The notes beneath the pieces are model-generated. The model did no database searches, had not been told where the DNA came from, and was given only the letters and a program-made list of their open reading frames with translations. Position numbers and translations under genes: made by a program. This document shows positions 59,829 to 64,000 of a stretch of DNA of 64,000 nt, piece after piece; position 1 is the first letter of the stretch; each line of letters begins with the position of its first letter. Source of the stretch: Bin87 sp963663945 (GTDB lineage Bacteria > Chloroflexota > Dehalococcoidia > Lucifugimonadales > UBA3495). The stretch covers positions 1,612,001 to 1,676,000 of the forward strand of contig OY760687.1 of the NCBI GenBank assembly GCA_963663945.1. Direction: 5' to 3'.

Positions 59829-61160
59829 CTAAAGCAGCGGTTTCATCGCCGGAGGCGGACCGGGCTGGCGCCTGGAACCTCGTTTACGCGGCGTCGCGGC
59901 GGTGGGCCCATCGCTTTCAACTGGAACGATCTGAGCGTCGGCCAAGACACCGTCAACGGCAGCCGTTGGGGGACTATGCCCGGCCGTAGCGGTCAGAGTG
60001 CCGCCCGCCAGTGCGATGTCCAGGTGAACCCCGTCTGACGCCTGTTCGGGCGAAGTGAGCACGGCGCCGTCGCTGGCCAGCCTAACCACAGCGTAACCTC
60101 GGCGCAGCGTGTCGGCCGGGTTCAACGCGCCCAATTTGCCCACCAGCGTGGCAACATCTCGACCGGCGAGTGAGTGGTGATGGCGGATGGACGCGGTGGC
60201 GCGCTCCGCGTATTCGTCCACACGGCGGCGCATGGATGCAACGTCGGGCGCGCGCCGCTGCAGGCGTTGTTGCTGGAAGAGTACGGATGAACGAAGGCGG
60301 TCGACATGGCCGGCCATCACCGAAGTCATCTGCTGACGGGCGCCGAAGATGTGGGCCATGAGTTGATTTCGGTCGGGTGTCACCAATTCGGCGGCGGCTG
60401 ACGGGGTGGGAGCGCGGCTGTCGGCCACCTCGTCGGCGATGGTCGTGTCGGTTTCGTGGCCGACGCCGGAAACGATGGGGATCGCGCTGGCGAAGATAGC
60501 ACGGGCAACTGCCTCCGAATTGAAGCACCACAAATCTTCGAGGGACCCGCCGCCACGGGCAACGATGATCACATCGGCGACGTTCTCGTCGTTGAGCGAC
60601 CGGAGCGCCGCGGCGATCTGTTCGGATGCGCCGTCACCCTGCACGGAGGTTGGAGACAGGCGCAACTCCGCGAGCGGGTAGCGCCGCATCACCACATTCT
60701 GGATATCCTGCCAAACCGCCCCGCTGGGCGATGTGACCACGCCGATCACCTTCGGGAACATGGGCACGGGCCGCTTTCGCGAGGGATCGAAGAGCCCCTC
60801 GGCAGCCAGTTGTTGGCGAAGGCGGGCCAACTCCAGGGCCAGAGCGCCTGCGCCCACCGGCATCACCGCCGCGACCTGCATGTTGGCCTCGCCGGATGGC
60901 GGGTAGAAGGTGAAGTTGCCGCCGGCCAGGATTTCCTGACCGTCCTCCAGGTATTCCTGACCCGTCCGGCCGCGGAACATCACACAGCGTATGCTGCTGC
61001 CATCCTCGCGCAGGGTGAAGTAGGAGTGACCGGAGGCGACAGTGCGGAGGTTGGCGATCTCGCCCTGGACGGTCAGCCGTGACAGCAGACCGTCCGACTC
61101 AAGCTTGTCCTTGAGATAGACTGCCACCTGGCTGACCGAGTGAACTATCGGCGACAGCAT
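59829..61160 (-). CDS. xseA: Exodeoxyribonuclease VII large subunit
   Basis: 443 aa from the ATG at 61160, giving the XseA N-terminal OB-fold start SPIVHSVSQVAVYLKDKLESD. Core motifs: VQGEIANLRTVASGHSYFTLRED, the catalytic region VIGVVTSPSGAVWQDIQNVV and RGGGSLEDLWCFNSE, and SGVGHETDTTIADEVADSRAPTPSAAAEL, then a long helical middle and a Pro-rich tail. It cleaves single-stranded DNA bidirectionally. efp precedes it by 37 nt and xseB follows. Confidence 0.94.
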   Translation of the reverse strand: MLSPIVHSVSQVAVYLKDKLESDGLLSRLTVQGEIANLRTVASGHSYFTLREDGSSIRCVMFRGRTGQEYLEDGQEILAGGNFTFYPPSGEANMQVAAVMPVGAGALALELARLRQQLAAEGLFDPSRKRPVPMFPKVIGVVTSPSGAVWQDIQNVVMRRYPLAELRLSPTSVQGDGASEQIAAALRSLNDENVADVIIVARGGGSLEDLWCFNSEAVARAIFASAIPIVSGVGHETDTTIADEVADSRAPTPSAAAELVTPDRNQLMAHIFGARQQMTSVMAGHVDRLRSSVLFQQQRLQRRAPDVASMRRRVDEYAERATASIRHHHSLAGRDVATLVGKLGALNPADTLRRGYAVVRLASDGAVLTSPEQASDGVHLDIALAGGTLTATAGHSPPTAAVDGVLADAQIVPVESDGPTAATPRKRGSRRQPGPPPAMKPLL

Positions 61161-61197
61161 GGGGCGACACCGAAGGCGACGCGCAGGACCGTGTAAT

Positions 61198-61764
61198 CTA
61201 GGATACCCGTTCCGAGTAGGTGCCGTTGCGCGTGTCGACCTTGACGCGGGTGCCGGGGGTGATGAACATGGGAACGGTGATCCGCAATCCGGTTTCCAGC
61301 GTGGCCGGCTTGTTCCCTCCCTGGGCGGTGTCACCCCTGAACGCGGGGGGAGTGTCGACCACTTCCAACTCGACATGAATGGGAAGGTTGACGTTGATCG
61401 GATTGCCCTTGTAGAGCACCAACTCGACCATCATGCTTTCGGTCAGATAACCCAGCGTGTCGCCCAATTGGGCTGCCGTCAGCTCGTGTTGGTCGAAGGT
61501 TTCCTGATCCATGAAGAAGTAATTCGTGCCGTCGGTGTACAGGTACTGCGTTTCGCGATTGTCGACCTCGGCAAGGCTGAAAGCGGTGTCGTAGCGCTGG
61601 AACGTGCGCTCAATAACGGTGCCATTGACCAGGTTGCGCATCTTGATACGGGTGACCGGCGCCCGCTGCTGCATCTTGTGACGCTCGTAATCCAGGACCT
61701 GCCACGGCTGGTTCTCGAGCTCGATCACCATGCCCTTGTTGAGGTCGCCAAAGTTGATGCTCAT
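61198..61764 (-). CDS. efp: Translation elongation factor P
   Basis: 188 aa, typical EF-P size. KOW-like domain I: INFGDLNKGMVIELENQPWQVLDYE; domains II and III follow (NGTVIERTFQRYDTA, YLYTDGTNYFFMDQETFDQHEL, TLETGLRITVPMFI). The tip loop reads HKMQQRAPVT: the Lys or Arg usually modified (K34 in E. coli) is replaced by Gln (residue 33). EF-P relieves stalling at polyproline. It sits between aroQ (44 nt) and xseA (37 nt). Confidence 0.94.
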   Translation of the reverse strand: MSINFGDLNKGMVIELENQPWQVLDYERHKMQQRAPVTRIKMRNLVNGTVIERTFQRYDTAFSLAEVDNRETQYLYTDGTNYFFMDQETFDQHELTAAQLGDTLGYLTESMMVELVLYKGNPINVNLPIHVELEVVDTPPAFRGDTAQGGNKPATLETGLRITVPMFITPGTRVKVDTRNGTYSERVS

Positions 61765-61808
61765 GTCAGAAATCCCCCGGGCGGTTCGCCGACCGCAGTT
61801 GACGGACG

Positions 61809-62255
61809 CTAGCCGGATTCGTCACTGATGATCCCGACCAACGCTTCCAATGCAGCAGTATAGCCTCTCCAACCGAGCCCGGCAATTTGGCCGCGCGCTG
61901 TGTCGGCCAGCACGGAGTGGCGGCGCCATTGTTCTCGGGCGTGGATGTTGCTGAGATGCACCTCCACAACGGGGACGCCGGCGTCGGTGAGGGCGTCCTT
62001 CAAGGACAGGCCGTAGTGGGTGAGCGCGCCGGCGTTGATCACGACCCCATCGATGGATCCGCCGCGCTCCTGCAATTTATCGACCAGCGCGCCCTCATGA
62101 TTGGACTGGAAACACTCGATGGTTACGCTCAACTCATCAGCCCGTTCGGTGATGCGACGGTTGATCTCATCCAGTGTCAGCACCCCGTAATGATGGCGAT
62201 CGCGACGGCCCAGGGCGTTCAGGTTGGGCCCGTGAAGTACGAGGATTGAGGTCAT
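61809..62255 (-). CDS. aroQ: 3-dehydroquinate dehydratase, type II
   Basis: 148 aa. Type II signature: LHGPNLNALGRRDRHHYGVLTLDEI, CFQSNHEGALVDKL, VVINAGALTHYGLSLKDAL and PVVEVHLSNIHAREQWRR. It dehydrates 3-dehydroquinate in the shikimate pathway. Its ATG overlaps the xerC stop (ATGA), so it is translationally coupled to the recombinase. Confidence 0.95.
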   Translation of the reverse strand: MTSILVLHGPNLNALGRRDRHHYGVLTLDEINRRITERADELSVTIECFQSNHEGALVDKLQERGGSIDGVVINAGALTHYGLSLKDALTDAGVPVVEVHLSNIHAREQWRRHSVLADTARGQIAGLGWRGYTAALEALVGIISDESG

Positions 62256-63277
62256 TCTTCTGGCGTGTCGTCGTCGCTGTCGGGATCGGATCCGGACGCG
62301 AGAGGATGGAAGTCCATGTAGGCGCGGCGGGCTTCCTGCTTGGTGATGTGCGTGTACAACTGGGTGGTGGAGACGCTGCTGTGTCCGAGGAGTTCCTGGA
62401 TCACGCGGAGGTCGGCGTCGCCCTCCAGCATATGGCTGGCGAAACTGTGCCGCAGGGTGTGGGTGTGGATCCCTTCCTTGAGGCCGGCGCGGGCGGCGTA
62501 ATCCCGGACGATTTTCTCGATGCTGCGACGGGAGAGGCGAGCCCCGTAGCGATTGACGAACAGCGGATCGCTATGGGCGCTGGCGGCGGAAAAATGAGGC
62601 CGACCTTCCTCCAGGTACCGATCCAGCGCATCCTGGGCGGGCGCGCCGTACAGGGTCCAGCGTTCCTTGTCACCCTTGCCACGAACCAGGATCTCGCGGC
62701 GATCACCGTTGATGTCGCCCAAATTCATGCCCTGCAACTCGGCCAGGCGGACGCCGCAGGCGTACAACACCTCCAGGATCGCCCGGTCACGCAGGCCGGA
62801 CGGACTGTCGTCGTCGGGGGCCGCGAGCAACCGGTTCGCTTCCTTCTTCCCGAGAAAACTGGGCAGAGGTTTCTCTACCTTGATCGGGAAAGAACGGGCC
62901 GATGGGACGGGGGTGGACTTGAACCAGCCTTCCTGCACCAGGAAGTTGTAGAAAGTCCGGAGCGCGGTGAGCTTGCGGACGATGCTGACGCGCGCGTACC
63001 CGGTGGGCCGTGGGCCGTCGGATCGGCCGGCGGTGGCCAGGAACGCCACGTATCCGCGAAGGAGTTGCCGGTCCATGTCGCGCAGGTCATGTCCGTTCCG
63101 CCGGCAATAGTCCAGAAAGGTGTGCAGATCGTCGAGGTAGATGCGCCGGGTATTGTCCGACAACGAGCGCTGCCCGGTCAGGTACAGAGAATAACGCTCC
63201 AGCAGATCGGCCGTGGCCGGAGCGCAACTCTTCGTCTCGCGCGGCAGGGCCGCGACATCCGCCTGGCTAGCTGCCAA
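62252..63277 (-). CDS. Tyrosine recombinase XerC/XerD-like
   Basis: 341 aa from a likely TTG at 63277 with CCGGAG about 10 nt upstream; an ATG at 63358 gives a longer form that overlaps topA far more. The N-terminal SAM-like domain (LSDNTRRIYLDDLHTFLDYCRRNG) is followed by the catalytic set: Arg in GVRLAELQGM, Lys in GKGDKERW, HTLRHSFASHML, LGHSSVSTTQLYTHI (Arg, His, nucleophile Tyr). It resolves chromosome dimers or performs integration. It lies between topA and aroQ. Confidence 0.88.
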   Translation of the reverse strand: MAASQADVAALPRETKSCAPATADLLERYSLYLTGQRSLSDNTRRIYLDDLHTFLDYCRRNGHDLRDMDRQLLRGYVAFLATAGRSDGPRPTGYARVSIVRKLTALRTFYNFLVQEGWFKSTPVPSARSFPIKVEKPLPSFLGKKEANRLLAAPDDDSPSGLRDRAILEVLYACGVRLAELQGMNLGDINGDRREILVRGKGDKERWTLYGAPAQDALDRYLEEGRPHFSAASAHSDPLFVNRYGARLSRRSIEKIVRDYAARAGLKEGIHTHTLRHSFASHMLEGDADLRVIQELLGHSSVSTTQLYTHITKQEARRAYMDFHPLASGSDPDSDDDTPEE

Positions 63278-64000
63278 CGCCAGCCAACTCCGGCGAGGCG
63301 GCGGGTGTTGCGTCGGCGGACTCCGTCGCGGGTGGGTCTCCCTTCCACTTGCAATCATTGCAACGGGCGCGACCGCGGGCGGCGGTTACCAGCATCCCGC
63401 CGCAATCCGGGCAAGGAGCCGGCAGCGGTTCGGTGTTTACCAGGAACTCGCATTCTGGGTAGTTGGCGCAACCCCAGAATGGCCGGCCGGACTTCCGGGC
63501 GCGGCGCTGTACCAAGTCGCCTCCACATTTGGGGCACGGTACGTCGCTCTTGGTGACGATATTGCGCCGGTTGTCGCACGGGTTGTCATCGGCGTTGTAG
63601 CCGGTGCAGGCCAGGAAACGGCCATAGCGTCCGGTCTTGATGACCATCGGGCGTTCGCATTTCTCGCAAATCTCGTCAGTGGGCTCGTCAGCCGGGCGTT
63701 CGCCGGTGTCCCGCATGTTGCGAGTGTTCTGGCACGCGGGATAGCCGCTGCAGGCCAGGAATCTGCCGAACGGCCCATCATCATGGTCATGAGCTGGCCG
63801 CATTTTTCGCAGGAGGGGGTGAAAGCCTCCTCCGCGAGGCTGACCGCCTGGTGGAAAGGGCCGTAGAAATCGCGAAGCATGGGCACCCAATCCTGTTCGC
63901 CCTGGGCGACGCTGTCCAGATCCTCCTCCATCTTGGCGGTGAACTCGGGCGCCATCACATCGGCGAAACGCTCGGTGAGCAGATCCGTGACCGTGCAGCC
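63267..64000 (-). CDS. topA: DNA topoisomerase I, C-terminal part, with a frameshift (start beyond window)
   Basis: Partial at its 5' end. It reads TVTDLLTERFADVM, then DFYGPF..., FTPSCEKCGQLMTMMMG in one frame, then resumes one base later as PFGRFLACSGYPACQNTRNM. The break lies near 63772-63776; adding one base in the GGGCC run restores a continuous protein with zinc-ribbon repeats (GRYGRFLACTGYNAD, PFWGCANYPECEF, CPDCGGMLV). TopA relaxes negative supercoils and is essential in most bacteria, so a sequence error is the simplest explanation. The stop at 63267 overlaps the xerC start. Confidence 0.85.
   Translation of the reverse strand, partial: LHGHGSAHRAFRRCDGARVHRQDGGGSGQRRPGRTGLGAHASRFLRPFPPGGQPRGGGFHPLLRKMRPAHDHDDGPFGRFLACSGYPACQNTRNMRDTGERPADEPTDEICEKCERPMVIKTGRYGRFLACTGYNADDNPCDNRRNIVTKSDVPCPKCGGDLVQRRARKSGRPFWGCANYPECEFLVNTEPLPAPCPDCGGMLVTAARGRARCNDCKWKGDPPATESADATPAASPELAGVGS

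Noticed and set aside
1..64000. CRISPR arrays, tRNA genes, insertion sequences, prophage
   Set aside because: No regularly spaced repeats, tRNA signatures, transposases or phage structural genes were recognised. The XerC/D-like recombinase sits in a housekeeping operon.

Overview
The window is 64 kb of GC-rich, densely packed bacterial DNA with 61 protein genes (two cut by the window edges), one large SRP RNA, one T-box leader and several clear sigma-70 promoters and intrinsic terminators. The most likely source is a Chloroflexota bacterium of the Dehalococcoidia/SAR202 kind. The clues are a Gram-positive-style large SRP RNA with an Alu domain, a T-box in front of ilvB, DUF951 next to pyrF, paired ClpP genes, LLM flavin monooxygenases with a flavin reductase, fused ETF, a dissimilatory-type AprB, and otsAB. 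This placement is an inference; there is no rRNA in the window. Two single-base frameshifts (49982-51110 and topA at the right edge) look like draft-assembly or homopolymer errors.

Layout. 1-3390 (minus): an NAD-linked formate dehydrogenase-type module (NuoE-like, NuoF-like and a partial FdhA/NuoG-like subunit). 3493-4149 (minus): a DsbA/FrnE-like oxidoreductase with an in-frame TGA exactly at the first active-site cysteine, read here as a selenoprotein (U-P-W-C). 4214-7373 (minus): a HAD hydrolase and trehalose synthesis (otsB, otsA). 7374-8392: about 1 kb with no recognisable gene. 8393-11458 (plus): a promoter-to-terminator operon of two hotdog hydratases and two tandem SDR dehydrogenases. 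11514-15450 (plus): a membrane-anchored protein, SRP RNA, rsmA, ispE and lgt. 15467-25919 (minus): Uma2, recJ-fabF-radical SAM (tightly coupled), an LLM monooxygenase plus flavin reductase, a ThDP enzyme and a B12/iron-type binding protein.

26334-37075: four MFS transporters interspersed with DUF951-pyrF, a DUF3500 protein, lepA and an orphan aprB. 37233-40491 (minus): pncB and an EtfB-EtfA fusion. 40665-42778 (plus): argJ-argB. 43645-45947 (plus): two overlapping thioredoxin-fold lipoproteins. 46014-48109 (plus): promoter, T-box and ilvB. 48381-51171: an HTH protein, panE and a frameshifted LLM monooxygenase. 51191-54022 (minus): the ATP-grasp / transglutaminase / alpha-E set, a predicted peptide-modification system. 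54263-58620 (plus): tig-clpP1-clpP2-clpX, with an intrinsic terminator in the leader. 58626-64000 (minus): topA-xerC-aroQ-efp-xseA-xseB-formyltransferase, a housekeeping operon.

Functionally the region mixes housekeeping (protein folding and turnover, translation factors, DNA repair, isoprenoid, arginine, pyrimidine and branched-chain amino-acid synthesis) with aerobic-heterotroph style catabolism (acyl-CoA-type hydratases and dehydrogenases, ETF, flavin monooxygenases) and formate-linked NADH chemistry. The strongest candidates for new biology are the predicted DsbA selenoprotein, the orphan AprB, the fused ETF, the tig leader terminator, the EF-P with a glutamine at its tip, and the FdhA-like subunit with a duplicated cysteine motif.
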